Source: Leisingera sp. ANG59 (GTDB taxonomy: Bacteria; Pseudomonadota; Alphaproteobacteria; Rhodobacterales; Rhodobacteraceae). Taken from it: a DNA stretch of 44,807 nucleotides. The notes below the pieces were generated by a model, which saw only the letters and a program-made list of their open reading frames with translations, was not told the DNA's origin and searched no databases. Positions within the stretch are counted from its first letter, which is position 1. Each line of letters opens with the position of its first letter. Made by a program: the position numbers and the translations under genes. Positions 1 through 8,455 of the stretch are shown here, one piece after another. The stretch covers positions 1-44,807 of the forward strand of contig NZ_WLCM01000035.1 of the NCBI RefSeq assembly GCF_013317235.1, written 5' to 3'.

Positions 1-188
1 TGCCGCCGCCAGGTGGTCAGCAGCGACCGGCAAATGCCATGCCGCCGCGCTGTGGCAGCCGCTTGTCGGTGGCCGATAAAGCTCTCCTCCACGATGCGCA
101 GTTTATCATCATCTGACCAATACCGGCGGCGATCACCATCGGCAGCGGAAAGAACTTCGATTTGAGGGCGGTTATTGAAGTCGGACAT
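1..188 (-). CDS. tnpA: IS66 accessory protein TnpA, partial
   Basis: Reverse-strand frame from the ATG at 186-188, open through the left edge of the window (about 62 residues). The protein begins MSDFNNRPQIEVL and continues with WSDDDKLRIVEES and AAATARRHGICRSLLTTWRR. This is the helix-turn-helix start of the IS66-family TnpA accessory protein, which binds DNA as part of the three-gene IS66 transposition module. It is cut off by the window edge. A different frame over the same bases also stays open but shows no family resemblance. Confidence 0.75.
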   Translation of the reverse strand, partial: MSDFNNRPQIEVLSAADGDRRRYWSDDDKLRIVEESFIGHRQAAATARRHGICRSLLTTWRR

Positions 189-247
189 AAGGCCGGACTT
201 ACCATCGGATCGATCCCGGGATCAGGCGGCCGCCGCCGGAGCCTTAC
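1..247 (-). mobile_element. IS66-family element, one end only
   Basis: The window starts inside an IS66-type element. Reading the reverse strand, the element appears to begin at about 247 with GTAAGGCTCCGG, which fits the GTAAG-type ends of IS66 elements, followed by a short leader and the accessory gene at 188. The rest of the element (tnpB, tnpC and the other end) lies outside the window, so the target duplication cannot be checked. The exact end is inferred. Confidence 0.7.
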
Positions 248-429
248 GGTTTGCTTTCGCTATCAACGCTATGAGGAGCCGTTCGTTCCCGCGCCGGGCA
301 ACCGGATCGGAACCTCCGGCGGAATACGCAACACAGCGCTGTTTCGGGCGGACTGCTGTGCCTTTGAGCTTTTCCGCAAATTCTCTGCCGGATGCCGCCC
401 GAACTTGCCAGCAGCGTGACTGGAGGCGG

Positions 430-801
430 TTAGCGCGGCAGCTCCCGGATGGCGCCGCAGATCCGGCCGCCCGCATCGCTCACGAGGATCACGTCCGGAT
501 TGCAAGCTGCTGACAGCGCATTCAATTCGGCTTCACGGTCAGTTGTCCTGCAAATTGCATAGGAGGTATCCGCAAGGTTTCCTGCCAATTCGCCTGAAAG
601 ATCCGGGAACTCCACGATATAGGCTTTCAGCCTGCCGACGGAAATCTTTCCGACGACATCTGCGTTGTCTACAAGGACGATCAGACTTTCATCGCCATAG
701 TCTTCTGCGTAAAGCTGCCGCATGATGGCTGCGGCAGACCAGTCAGCGCGCAGAACGTGGCAAGGGGTGTCGATGAGGTTTTTCGCCGTTCGATTGGGCA
801 T
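430..801 (-). CDS. Hypothetical protein, possibly CBS-like
   Basis: 123-residue protein starting MPNRTAKNLIDTP. The ATG at 799-801 is chosen because AAGGAG lies about eight bases upstream; the frame stays open further upstream to 900 without a comparable site. The C-terminal half alternates short strands and helices (ESLIVLVDNADVVGKISVG, then PDVILVSDAGGRICGAI), a rhythm similar to CBS-type ligand-binding domains, but the match is weak and the function is unknown. It is divergent from the sigma-factor gene at 1020, with about 220 bp between them that could hold both promoters. Confidence 0.55.
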   Translation of the reverse strand: MPNRTAKNLIDTPCHVLRADWSAAAIMRQLYAEDYGDESLIVLVDNADVVGKISVGRLKAYIVEFPDLSGELAGNLADTSYAICRTTDREAELNALSAACNPDVILVSDAGGRICGAIRELPR

Positions 802-1019
802 CTGTCCAGCTCCTTGCGTGGTGTGGGACAGTGCATAAACGCTGGCTGGACCTGTTCTGCTCCCTGCATGCAAGCTTGGAGGCATGGCAAATAATGCCAT
901 TATTGTATTGTGCGATTTGCAGTGGTTTTAGTAAGATGGTGAAAGTTAGTTTCATCAAATCAATGTGTTAGGTGGCAACTCTCCGAGACAGACTGCCGGA
1001 TAGCGCGTAAAGTCAGGCC

Positions 1020-1541
1020 ATGGCCTGTTCTGAAAAATATGAGAAAGCACTCTCCAGTGCCGATCGTGAAAGCCGTGAAGAGTTTAATGACGCGCTTGTG
1101 CGGGAAATGCCGCATCTGAAGCGCTATGCGCTATCGCTGGTCAAGGACACATGGCAGGCAGACGATCTGGTCCAGGACTGTATGTTGCGCGCTATTCGCA
1201 AACGGCATCAATTCCGCCCCGCAACCCACCAGCGCCGCTGGCTGTTTACGATCTTGCGCAACCTGCACTTGGACTGGCGCCGGCAATGCACCCGCCGGGG
1301 ACCCCATGTGGCCCTCAAGGAATGTCAGGCGGAAACGAGGCGGCGCGCACCTCAGGATGACTGGATGGCTCTGGTCGATTTGCTCCGGTCGCTCAAAAGG
1401 TTGCGGTTTTGCGAACGGGAGGTATTGTTCCTGAACGCCTTTTCGCGGCTAAGCCAAAGGGACATTGCATACCGGTTGGGCATCGCCGAAGGGACAGTGC
1501 GGAGCCGATTGTCGCGCGCACGCTCCGCTCTGACCGGCTGA
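1020..1541 (+). CDS. ECF-type RNA polymerase sigma factor
   Basis: 173-residue sigma-70 family protein of the short extracytoplasmic-function class. Region 2 is about residues 25-95, with the helix YALSLVKDTWQADDLVQDC and then RRWLFTILRNLHLDWRR. Region 4 is about residues 118-172, with LRFCEREVLFLNAFSRLSQ and DIAYRLGIAEGTVRSRLSRA, the helix-turn-helix that reads the -35 element. There is no long extra domain, and no anti-sigma gene is adjacent, so the control partner is not visible. It lies in a group of stress-type genes (YciF-like, SpoIIAA-like), which hints at a general stress role. The ATG at 1020 has no strong ribosome-binding site. Confidence 0.85.
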   Translation: MACSEKYEKALSSADRESREEFNDALVREMPHLKRYALSLVKDTWQADDLVQDCMLRAIRKRHQFRPATHQRRWLFTILRNLHLDWRRQCTRRGPHVALKECQAETRRRAPQDDWMALVDLLRSLKRLRFCEREVLFLNAFSRLSQRDIAYRLGIAEGTVRSRLSRARSALTG

Positions 1542-1726
1542 GCAGCAGCTCAAACTTATTAAGGCTTTGCGGGTAGCGGCATTGACCCCCAACCCAGCCT
1601 GGCCGCCGTATGGCGGCGGAAACACTCCCAGCGCCTGCCTCCAACAAATGCTGAATGATCCGACTGCCCTGATAGCCGATGCCCCGGACGATTGTTACGC
1701 GCCGAAACATCCCTCTGGCTGGCTGT

Positions 1727-2215
1727 TCAGGCTGCAGCGGGGACCACTGTGTCTCCGGCTATCCTGCTCAGGTGAGCGCTTGCTTCCAACTTGTCATGGA
1801 GAATACTGGACAATACGGCGGCATCATCATCGTGGCCCAAGCAAATTGCCCAACCAGCAAGTAAACCGGCCACCGCCATTTCATAGTGTGCCATGCGCTG
1901 CAAAGAGGCGATAATGCCGACATCTTTGAGCTTTTTGTCCTCAATCATATCAACCCATTTGCCTGCTTCAGCGATCATCGCCTTCATCGAAAAGTCGGAA
2001 TGCCCTTCCATATACGACGAGTTCGGTTTCAAAAGATCGTCCAGGAGGTCCCTGTGCTGGGTTGTCACATCCTTCTGATCCCGGATCATTGCCCCCAGCC
2101 TGGCGTCTGCGGCACTCTCAGCGAAATTGCCCAGGATGCTGGCCATTTGCGCTTCGGCTGAGTGCAGTTCCTCTAACTCGGCCAAGTAGAGCTCGTGAAA
2201 ACTATTCGGGTTCAT
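1727..2215 (-). CDS. YciF/DUF892 ferritin-like protein
   Basis: 162-residue protein starting MNPNSFHELYLAELEELHSAEAQ, the usual opening of DUF892 (YciE/YciF) proteins. These are four-helix ferritin-like proteins, often stress-induced, with carboxylate and histidine residues that can bind a di-metal centre; E and H residues are seen in the first helix and later in AHYEMAVAGLLAGWA. The start at 2215 is preferred over the ATG at 2230 because GGAGAAG, which overlaps that earlier ATG, sits at a good distance from 2215. Physiological role is not established for the family. Confidence 0.85.
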   Translation of the reverse strand: MNPNSFHELYLAELEELHSAEAQMASILGNFAESAADARLGAMIRDQKDVTTQHRDLLDDLLKPNSSYMEGHSDFSMKAMIAEAGKWVDMIEDKKLKDVGIIASLQRMAHYEMAVAGLLAGWAICLGHDDDAAVLSSILHDKLEASAHLSRIAGDTVVPAAA

Positions 2216-2437
2216 TTCAATCTTCTCCATGCCGCTTCAGTACGTAAACGCTTACGGCGCATAACCTGTTGCAAAGGTTCCGGTGTAGCTGCTCACTTTG
2301 ATCCGGGCGTTAACGCGCAGGTGCATGCTTGGCAGGTTCGCCATACGCAACATGCGCAGCGCCCTGGCGTTGGTTACCAAGCAGACCTGAAGCCAGACTT
2401 GGTTCAGCCCCAACCTGGAAACAAAAGGGAGGTCCAG

Positions 2438-2800
2438 ATGATCGAGATTGGACACTTAGCCGAAAAGCCTTTCTTGACGGTTCGCGTATCAGGAACGCAA
2501 ACCACCGCTGACTACGGCAAAGCAATTCTAAGGGTTCAACAGGCGGTTAGCAGCAGCAACGAAAAGCTTAACGCAGTCATCATCCTAGATAGTCTGCAAG
2601 AATGGAGGTTGGCAGCAGTGTGGAAAGGCCTGGAACTCGATGCTGCACATTATGACGACTTTCAACGGATTGCCGTGGTCGGCAAGGGTACCATTGACGA
2701 GTTGAATGCCTTGGCCTCGTCCGTGATTACTGGTGCTAACGTCGAATTCTTTACCTTCGATCAACTCGACCGCGCTGGAAAGTGGGCTATAGCCGCCTGA
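2438..2800 (+). CDS. SpoIIAA-like (STAS/DUF3478) protein
   Basis: 120-residue protein beginning MIEIGHLAEKPFLTVRVSG. A clear AGGGAGG lies just upstream of the ATG at 2438; the open frame extends upstream but without a comparable start signal. It shows the alternating strand-helix order of the SpoIIAA-like STAS/SEC14-type family: TTADYGKAILRVQQAV, AVIILDSLQEWRLAAVWKGLE, DDFQRIAVVGKG and ANVEFFTFDQLDRAGKWA. The family is associated with membrane or stress roles but its function is poorly defined. It is transcribed away from the YciF-like gene. Confidence 0.8.
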   Translation: MIEIGHLAEKPFLTVRVSGTQTTADYGKAILRVQQAVSSSNEKLNAVIILDSLQEWRLAAVWKGLELDAAHYDDFQRIAVVGKGTIDELNALASSVITGANVEFFTFDQLDRAGKWAIAA

Positions 2801-2911
2801 AACACTTCCCAAACAGTAGGTGAACAGTCCGTCAATAGCGAAAGCTGAGATCATGCCCCATAGCGTGGTGTAGCTCATGGCTGGCCGGGTGCTTTTGACG
2901 GGCCGAGCTGA

Positions 2912-3468
2912 TCATTCTGTCTGAGTTGCAGGCAGGCTGATGACGGGAGTGAGAAAGATCAGGAATTGATCCAGTGGATCAATTCCCTGACGAACGCAGA
3001 CCGGCGCCAAGGTTTCCAGCGTCATGTATCGCGCACGCTGCACGGTCCATTCCTCGGTCTGCTCCATGAAGATGGCGCCGACGAGCCGGCGTATGGCAGG
3101 CTCATTGGGAAAGATCCCGACGACGTCTGTCCTGCGCTTGATCTCGCCGTTCAAACGTTCAATCGGATTCGTCGAATGCAATTTCGTCCGATGCTGATGG
3201 GGAAAGGTCATGTAGGCGAGCACGTCCTCCTCGGCATCGTCCATCAGCCCGGAGAGCCTTGGCAGCTTGCCCCGCATCTGATCGGCGACGTTGCGCCATT
3301 GGGTTTTCGCCGCCGCATGGTCCGGCTGTGCGAAGGCGGTGGCGATAAAGGCGGAGACGACGCGCCGGCTGCTCTTGCCCGCATGCGCAAGAGCGTTCCT
3401 CTGGAAATGCACCCGACAACGCTGCCAGGTCGTGTTCAGCACGCGTGCGACTGAGGCCTTGAAGGGGC
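2912..3468 (-). pseudogene. IS256-family transposase, C-terminal fragment
   Basis: Only the last ~185 residues of a Mutator/IS256-type transposase remain. Recognisable segments are TWQRCRVHFQRNALAHAGK, KLHSTNPIERLNGEIKRR, VVGIFPNEPAIRRLVGAI and RARYMTLETLAP. The first two catalytic aspartates and the whole N-terminus are missing; the sequence switches at about 3463-3470 to an IS30 fragment. The frame remains open into the IS30 part, so a hybrid open frame exists, but the protein would not be a working transposase. Confidence 0.85.
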
Positions 3469-3730
3469 CAGATGTGTGGGAGGCATTCCGCCAGAACTCC
3501 GAAACCACCGGCTTCCCACGGGAGCAGAAACACCTGCTGCTACAGCCGCCTCTTCGCTGGAGAGACCTGCTGCGACACCCTGCCAGAAGCGGCATAAATT
3601 CTCACGCTGCCAGACTGGTGGCCGTCCTGGCGAGGACAATTTACGCCGCGTCGAGCGCTCGGATTTCCGTCTTCCAGTCATCATCTACACCTCCACGAAC
3701 GGGGTGTTGCGACGACCGGTTGAATCCGCC
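3463..3730 (-). pseudogene. IS30-family transposase, N-terminal fragment
   Basis: A reverse-strand start at 3684 gives MMTGRRKSERSTRRK followed by SPGRPPVWQRENLCRFWQ and SSEEAAVAAGVSAPVGSRWF, then GGMPPTHLAPS. This is the N-terminal helix-turn-helix of alphaproteobacterial IS30-type transposases. It stops after about 74 residues where the IS256 fragment begins. The outer ~45 bases (to about 3730), including ACCGGTCGTCGCAACA, look like the IS30 terminal segment, which was inserted into the IS3 orfB gene. Confidence 0.75.
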
Positions 3731-4348
3731 TTGCACGCCGCGATCCGAATGGTGAATGAGCCCAGGCACCGGACCACGCCGCCCCAGGGCCATGTTCAAG
3801 GCATCACAGCAGAGTTTTGAACGCAGATGATCGTCCATTGCCCAGCCGACGATTTCACGCGTGGCCATGTCTTTGATGGCGGCGACGTAGAGCCATCCTT
3901 CGTCCGTATCGACGTAGGTAATGTCGGCCAGCCAAACCCGGTTTGGAACGGAACAATCGAACTGTTGCTCCAACAAATTTGGCGATGGTTTCAAAGAGTG
4001 ATTGCTGTCTGTGGTGCGCGGCTTCCGGCGCTTGCGCAGACGCGGTGAGATACTGTTTTCTTTCATTATTCTGGCGACGCGACGCTCCGAGACTGCCTCG
4101 CCATCGGCCTTCAGATCCTGGTGGACCCGCTTTGACCCATACCGTTTTTTGCTTTGAGAAAACGCCGCTTTTATCTTTGGCAGCAACTCGGCGTCCCGGT
4201 CGGCACGCCGCTTTTGCCGCTGATCTCGGGTTGGTTGCGACTGAGTAAAACCATAAAACCAACTGCGGCCGATCCCCAGAATGCGACAGAGCAGGGAAAT
4301 GGGATAAAGAGCCTTATGGGCAGCGACAAATGCATGTTTCGCAGTCAT
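3731..4348 (-). pseudogene. IS3-family transposase OrfB, truncated
   Basis: OrfB starts at 4348, overlapping the orfA stop by four bases (ATGA). About 206 residues of authentic sequence are present: the N-terminal HTH_21-type region (SQSKKRYGSKRVHQDLKADG), the first catalytic Asp in VWLADITYVDTDEGWLYVAA and the second in LIHHSDRGVQ. The frame then runs into IS30 sequence, so the third catalytic residue (Glu) and the rest of the integrase core are lost. The protein should be inactive. Confidence 0.85.
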
Positions 4349-4641
4349 GTCTTCGCTGCCCTTGAGGCGAAAAAAGCGGAAGCTTTCTCAAGGATTTCAT
4401 TTTCCAGCTTCAAACGTTTGTTTTCCTTCCGAAGACGATCCAGTTCCGCCGCATCCGCCTGCTGCCTGCGCAGTGCCGCCATTGATCCTGCCGCTTCGAT
4501 CTCCAAGCGCCACGTCTTCAATTGTGAGCTCGTCACTCCAAGCTCCTTGGCAACACCACCTTGTGTGGCACCAGGCTTATAAAGCCGACCAACAGCTGCG
4601 GCTTTGAATTCATCTGTGAACGTCCGTCTCGTTTGTCCCAT
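4345..4641 (-). CDS. IS3-family transposase OrfA
   Basis: 98-residue protein starting MGQTRRTFTDEFKAAAVGRLY, with a helix-turn-helix (GVAKELGVTSSQLKTWRLE) and then a leucine-zipper-like tail (RLRKENKRLKLENEILEKA). This is the usual DNA-binding and multimerisation partner of IS3-family OrfAB transposases. A run that reads TTTTTTC on the reverse strand (4369-4375) just before the overlap with orfB could be a -1 slippage site for making the OrfAB fusion. Because orfB is cut, OrfA probably has no active partner from this copy. Confidence 0.85.
   Translation of the reverse strand: MGQTRRTFTDEFKAAAVGRLYKPGATQGGVAKELGVTSSQLKTWRLEIEAAGSMAALRRQQADAAELDRLRKENKRLKLENEILEKASAFFASRAAKT
4369..4375 (-). 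other. Possible -1 frameshift site of IS3 orfA/orfB
   Basis: Reverse strand TTTTTTC, close upstream of the orfA stop and the overlapping orfB start at 4345-4348. IS3 elements commonly make OrfAB through -1 slippage on such a heptamer. No downstream pseudoknot was worked out, and the truncated orfB makes it moot. Confidence 0.4.
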
Positions 4642-4953
4642 TCCATGCTCCTTTCCTGGACAGGGGTAAATTACCCTGGTGTCCGGGAACAGGGACGAAG
4701 TTCACAGTCGATGAATGGCCGATCTCCGCGCTGCACGGCAGCGCCATTTTTTCAGCAGCTGCAGCATATCTGGTGCTGCGAGCGCGCGCAGCACGAAATC
4801 GCTATGACCGAGTTGGGCTCTCCGGTAACCTTAGCCGCGATCCGCTCTAAGGGCCGGTCTGGGGTGAATCGACTGGCCCTGCGCATCGTATGAACTGGAA
4901 AAGGGCGGACAATGTGAGCATTCGCTGCGCCTGCGCCTGCGCCTGCAATGGCT

Positions 4954-5397
4954 TTAAAATGGAGGTGGCCGCATTCTCACCGGGCTGGATTTCACGATAG
5001 ATGTATTTGTCGTTGCCATCCGGCTGAATGTTTCCAGCAGCGGGTCCAGTTCGCCGATGTCCTTCAACAAGAGACGAGCCACGAAACCATCCTCGCCCGT
5101 AACCTTGTCGCATTGGACAATCCTGTGGGTCTCCCGAATTTGTGCCTCCAACACATGACGCTTGCCCGGAAGCGGTCGAAACCGCACAACGGCTTCGAGG
5201 GAAAACCCCAGAGCGCTTGGTGAAAACTCTACCGCGAACCCCTGAATGACGCCTATGTCCTGAAGCCGTTTCACGCGATCACGAATGGTTGGGGCCGAGA
5301 CCCCCGCCTCGGCGGCGAGGTCTTTCCAACTGACGCGTGCGTCCCGCGACAGGGCGGTCAGAATGCTGCGGTCGAGGTCATCCAATGGGTTTTTCAT
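4954..5397 (-). CDS. Lrp/AsnC-family transcriptional regulator
   Basis: 147-residue protein starting MKNPLDDLDRSILTALSRDARVS; the frame is open further upstream but this is the standard family start. The N-terminal helix-turn-helix is WKDLAAEAGVSAPTIRDRVK followed by RLQDIGVIQGFAVEF. The C-terminal ligand-sensing (RAM) domain is about residues 65-140, with CDKVTGEDGFVARLLLKDIG. Such regulators sense amino acids. It is divergent from a LysE-family exporter at 5528, so it most likely controls that exporter and the EamA transporter behind it. Confidence 0.9.
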   Translation of the reverse strand: MKNPLDDLDRSILTALSRDARVSWKDLAAEAGVSAPTIRDRVKRLQDIGVIQGFAVEFSPSALGFSLEAVVRFRPLPGKRHVLEAQIRETHRIVQCDKVTGEDGFVARLLLKDIGELDPLLETFSRMATTNTSIVKSSPVRMRPPPF

Positions 5398-5527
5398 AGA
5401 AAGGCGAGTAGCGCATTCAGCCTCACAAAGCACGACATTTTCAGCCAGTAAGTTCCCTTTCTGAAAGTACGGGCGACCTGTTGATTGGTAAATTTCCTGC
5501 GATCTGACTTTATCGGCAGGAGGCTTC
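5398..5527. promoter_or_regulatory. Divergent promoter region, Lrp regulator / exporter
   Basis: A 130-bp gap separates the starts of the Lrp-type regulator and the LysE-family gene and must hold both promoters and probably the regulator's sites. AGGAGG (5518-5523) is a clear ribosome-binding site for the exporter. I could not fix -35/-10 elements with confidence. Confidence 0.5.
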
Positions 5528-6148
5528 ATGACCTGGGCACTTTGGCTATCGTTCGCGACCGTATCGGCCGTAAATATCGTGACACCGGGACCGGCAAATC
5601 TGAACACGCTGCGCCGGGCCGTGCAGTTGGGCGGCAAACGGGTCCTGCCGACAATTTTTGGCAACGCCCTTGGTCTTGCCCTTGGCGGGGCCATTTGCGC
5701 AGCTGGCATCGGGTCCTTTGTGATGGCGCCGGGCTTCTGGTGGTCGCTCTTTCGCTGGCTGGGGGTGGCCTATCTGGCCTGGCTTGGCCTCAAGCTGATC
5801 TTCAGAAAAGAAAGGTTGTCCCTGACGGCAAGGGCAGAGGCGCCTGTGCGCGCCAAGGCGCTGTTCTCCGAGGCATTCCTGCTTGCCGCGTCCAACCCCA
5901 AGGCGCTGCTCTTCTATATGGCGCTGTTCCCGCAAATCCTCGACGCGGAGCGCGGTCTAGCGCCGCAGGCCGGTATCTTGATCCTGACCTATTGCGGCCT
6001 GTCCATCCTGTCTCTCAGCACCTATTCCGCGTTGGCCCATGTTCTACGCACCCGGTTCATGACCCAGACGAGATACGACAGGTTCCGGCAGATCTCGGGC
6101 GTCGTTCTGTTGGGTTTTGCGGCCAAGCTTCTCGCCGAGTTGAGGTAG
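5528..6148 (+). CDS. LysE/RhtB-family amino-acid exporter
   Basis: 206-residue inner-membrane protein of the LysE/RhtB type, which exports amino acids or their analogues by proton antiport. It begins MTWALWLSFATVSAVNIVTPGPANLN; the TPGP motif after the first membrane helix is typical. About five to six hydrophobic segments follow (for example GNALGLALGGAICAAGIGSF and LFYMALFPQIL). AGGAGG precedes the ATG. It is the first gene of a two-gene unit with the EamA transporter, four bases away, and faces a probable Lrp-type regulator. Confidence 0.9.
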   Translation: MTWALWLSFATVSAVNIVTPGPANLNTLRRAVQLGGKRVLPTIFGNALGLALGGAICAAGIGSFVMAPGFWWSLFRWLGVAYLAWLGLKLIFRKERLSLTARAEAPVRAKALFSEAFLLAASNPKALLFYMALFPQILDAERGLAPQAGILILTYCGLSILSLSTYSALAHVLRTRFMTQTRYDRFRQISGVVLLGFAAKLLAELR

Positions 6149-6152
6149 AGCC

Positions 6153-7046
6153 ATGAAATACGGCCTTTTGCTCCTGCTGGGGGTGTTGTGGAGTCTGCGC
6201 CTTGCCGCCATGAAATCAGCGGGGCAGTCGGGCATTCCGCCCCATGTGGTTGTCCCGATGTCGGTTCTGGGCATAGCGGTCCTCTATTCCGCAACGTCGG
6301 CCATGCGCCGTAACTGGCCACCAATCGACCGCCCTGCCATCGCGTTTTATTGTCTCAGCGGCCTCTTCGGTTTTGTCTTGCCCTTCATCCTGGAGATCAT
6401 GGTCACTCCCCGGCTGCCCTTGTTCGCCTTTGCCGTGATCATCTCCACGATGCCCATCCTAACCACCCTCCTCGCGACCTATCTTGGTGTGGAAGATCTG
6501 AACACAAGGCGGGTCTGCTCGGTTCTTCTGGGATTTGGTGCAGCAGTTCTGATCCTTTGGGACACTGCGGAGCTCCCGGCTGGCAATGTTACCTGGACGT
6601 GGATACTGGTCGCATTGGCGGTTCCTGCCCTCTACGCGGCGAATACGGTTTTTGTCGCCGCGCGCTGGCCCGACGGGGTCGATGCATTGCATGTGGCCAA
6701 TGCGCAAGCGCTTATCCTTTCGGTGGCCGCACTCGCAGGGGGGCTGGTTTCCGGCAGCATCATTGAATGGCACATGGCCCCGTCAAACATGGCAGCCATC
6801 GGGACAATCAGCGCCTGCGAGGGGCTTGCGTTGCTCGTCTATTTGAAGCTGACACGGGATCATGGCCCGACGCTCGTTTCGCTGGCAAATTTCATCGCAC
6901 TGTTTATGGCCGCGATACTCGGAGCGGTTTTCTTCGGTGATCGGTTTAGCTGGCTGTCTGCCCTGGCGGGATTTGTTCTCGTGGCGGCACTGATCATGCG
7001 CAATCAGGACGAGCGGTACCGCGCATCGCACGGCTCAGCTACTTAG
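6153..7046 (+). CDS. EamA-family (DMT superfamily) transporter
   Basis: 297-residue membrane protein with about ten hydrophobic helices arranged as two EamA repeats (roughly residues 5-140 and 150-285). Segments include FYCLSGLFGFVLPFILEIMV, FAFAVIISTMPILTTLLATY and LANFIALFMAAILGAVFFGD. Family members export metabolites and amino acids. The start lies four bases after the LysE-family stop, so the two are very likely co-transcribed and the pair is probably an amino-acid or metabolite efflux module. Substrate is unknown. Confidence 0.88.
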   Translation: MKYGLLLLLGVLWSLRLAAMKSAGQSGIPPHVVVPMSVLGIAVLYSATSAMRRNWPPIDRPAIAFYCLSGLFGFVLPFILEIMVTPRLPLFAFAVIISTMPILTTLLATYLGVEDLNTRRVCSVLLGFGAAVLILWDTAELPAGNVTWTWILVALAVPALYAANTVFVAARWPDGVDALHVANAQALILSVAALAGGLVSGSIIEWHMAPSNMAAIGTISACEGLALLVYLKLTRDHGPTLVSLANFIALFMAAILGAVFFGDRFSWLSALAGFVLVAALIMRNQDERYRASHGSAT

Positions 7047-7839
7047 AAGCGGACTTTGGTTCATCCTGCAGCATCGGTAAGCACGGGCTCTAGTCAGCTT
7101 TAGCCGCACAGACCGCCAAGGGCTGGACTGGGGTAAGCCGACCTTGGGCCGTTCAGGAAACGGGGGTTTCCTAGACACCAAGACGCCGCCGAGCCAGCGT
7201 CCAGAGATCATGATAATTCTTGTCCTGAAATTGCGTCTGATATTCTATGTTCAGTCCAGATTTTGCGCCATGAGTTTCCAGACTGCATCAAAGCTTTGAA
7301 AACGATAGGTATTCTTATTCGCATCCAATGTGAGCCGGGCCGGATGATTGCAGGCTGGTTGCAAACAATGTGGGTTCGTTCGCAGATAATCCGGGTTTGA
7401 GGCCCCCGATAGCGTCAGATAATTCGAGTCGAAAATCGCGATGATTGCAGGTCGAGGTGTTTATGTTTGCAGGTCGCTACACCTATAGCCCTGCACTTCG
7501 CGCAAGCCTTACTTTGCTGCACCACTCGCTTCTCTGTTCGCGCCTCCTGGTGCGATGCCCTCCGGAAGATCCTCAGTTTTCGGATAGCCGAGGAGAGCAC
7601 ACATCAAATTCTACAAGTACGGAATCCTTCGCTCAGGAGCATAGCTTGGACGCGAGTTCCGAATGCTGTTCTGTCTGCAGCAATCAACGCGGAAGCTTTC
7701 GGAAGCAAAAAACAACGGTGCGTTGAAAACTGATGTTGACACGAATTTGATATTCGTGGCAAACACCGATTACGGGATGCCATGGCTTCTCGTTAAACAA
7801 TCATCTTGCTAGGAAGTCGTCGCCAACAGGGGACGACAC
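7047..7839. other. Long stretch without a supported gene
   Basis: Almost 800 bases between the EamA transporter and the first gene of the transfer region. Short frames on both strands (for example 7415-7733) overlap each other and look like no known protein, so I leave them out. This stretch is the likely boundary between cargo and transfer genes. The one structured feature seen is the inverted repeat at 7740-7758. Confidence 0.5.
7740..7758. promoter_or_regulatory. Inverted repeat, possible operator
   Basis: CACGAAT and ATTCGTG form a perfect 7-bp inverted repeat with a five-base spacer. It directly overlaps TTGACA (7736-7741), a match to a -35 hexamer, about 80 bases upstream of the 7840 gene. 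A regulator binding here would be well placed to control entry into the transfer operon. No convincing -10 was seen at 17 bases. Confidence 0.4.
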
Positions 7840-8220
7840 ATGCCGATAGAGAGATACCAATCCTTGGTCACGATTGCTGGCGTTATGAGCTGGAAGAAGG
7901 CGGGGAAGGACTTTCAAGTTCGGTACGACCTAGTAAAACTAGGGGTGAAAAGCGGTGCTCCGGCCTACAACTGCACATACATTGTTGACGGCCAGGAACA
8001 CGTGCTGGTCCCGACAAATCCCGGACCAAGCGGCTTCATTGAGAAACGCCAGATCAATCTTTGGCCGGGTATTCTCAAAAAGCACCACCTTGAATTCGGC
8101 GATGGTTCGATGCTGGTGTTCAACCCAAAGGATCAAACCATTACAACATGGGTGGTTGGACCTGACGGCACAGCTGAAGTTGGTACTGTCGGGAGAGACT
8201 GTACCCAGCCGGAAAGCTGA
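7840..8220 (+). CDS. Hypothetical protein upstream of the pilin gene
   Basis: 126-residue protein, MPIERYQSLVTIAGVMSWKK onward, soluble, with no signal peptide or membrane segment and no family I recognise. It contains two cysteines (YNCTYIV and GRDCTQ) and looks rich in beta strands (INLWPGILKKHHLEFGDGSM, TTWVVGPDGTAEVG). It is the first gene before the tra operon and is separated from traA by 235 bases, so it may be a regulator or a first-expressed accessory protein, but this is only positional. The start follows GGGGACGACAC. Confidence 0.6.
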   Translation: MPIERYQSLVTIAGVMSWKKAGKDFQVRYDLVKLGVKSGAPAYNCTYIVDGQEHVLVPTNPGPSGFIEKRQINLWPGILKKHHLEFGDGSMLVFNPKDQTITTWVVGPDGTAEVGTVGRDCTQPES

Positions 8221-8393
8221 ACAGAGTGCTGCGTGTTCGCAAGCACCAGCAAGGCATACTGAAAACACGCGCGAACTGAATGCCGTAACCTCCCCGTCGG
8301 CAGAGTTTGCGCGGCGCATGTTTGTGGCCCAGGCATGCGCCGAATTTTCCAAATCTCACGAACATTCTGAATTTCGTCCGCAATGGACGAGAT

Positions 8394-8415
8394 CCCGCGG
8401 TGTCGGACCCGCGGG
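8394..8415 (+). promoter_or_regulatory. GC-rich hairpin in the traA leader
   Basis: CCCGCGG (8394-8400) and CCGCGGG (8409-8415) form a perfect 7-bp stem with the loop TGTCGGAC. It lies about 40 bases before the traA ATG and is not followed by a T-run, so it is more likely an RNA control or stability element than a simple terminator. The loop octamer recurs in the traD leader at 30250-30257. Confidence 0.45.
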
Positions 8416-8440
8416 TTATTTCTGTGCATCTGAAACAACG

Positions 8441-8455
8441 AAAGGAACGAGGGAT
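8441..8455 (+). repeat. Leader 15-mer, copy 1 (before traA)
   Basis: AAAGGAACGAGGGAT directly before the traA ATG; the identical 15 bases occur at 30271-30285 before traD. It contains the ribosome-binding sequence (AAGGA) and is longer than a ribosome-binding site needs to be, so it may also be a shared control element. Confidence 0.6.

Larger units (their letters stand above)
2912..4690 (-). mobile_element. Nested remnants of IS256, IS30 and IS3 elements
   Basis: Three transposase fragments lie head to tail on the reverse strand with sharp junctions. The C-terminal part of an IS256/Mutator transposase (2912-3468) is joined at about 3463-3470 to the N-terminal part of an IS30 transposase (to about 3730), which is joined inside orfB of an IS3-family element (3731 to about 4690). 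None can move by itself as seen. The right border at about 4690 is approximate because the IS3 terminal repeat could not be fixed by eye. The stretch from about 4690 to 4953 holds no gene that I can support. Confidence 0.75.

Noticed and set aside
162-513. Short forward and reverse frames between the IS66 end and the 430 gene
   Set aside because: Mutually overlapping, with Arg/Pro/Ala-rich composition typical of G+C-rich shadow frames; the reverse frame at 1-188 is the true IS66 gene.
1393-1710. Reverse frame overlapping the end of the sigma-factor gene
   Set aside because: Mostly antisense to the sigma factor and without a recognisable domain.
2966-3820. Forward frames across the IS fragments
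   Set aside because: They are antisense to clearly recognisable transposase sequence.
7415-7733. Overlapping short frames on both strands
   Set aside because: They overlap each other, lack good starts and resemble no protein family.
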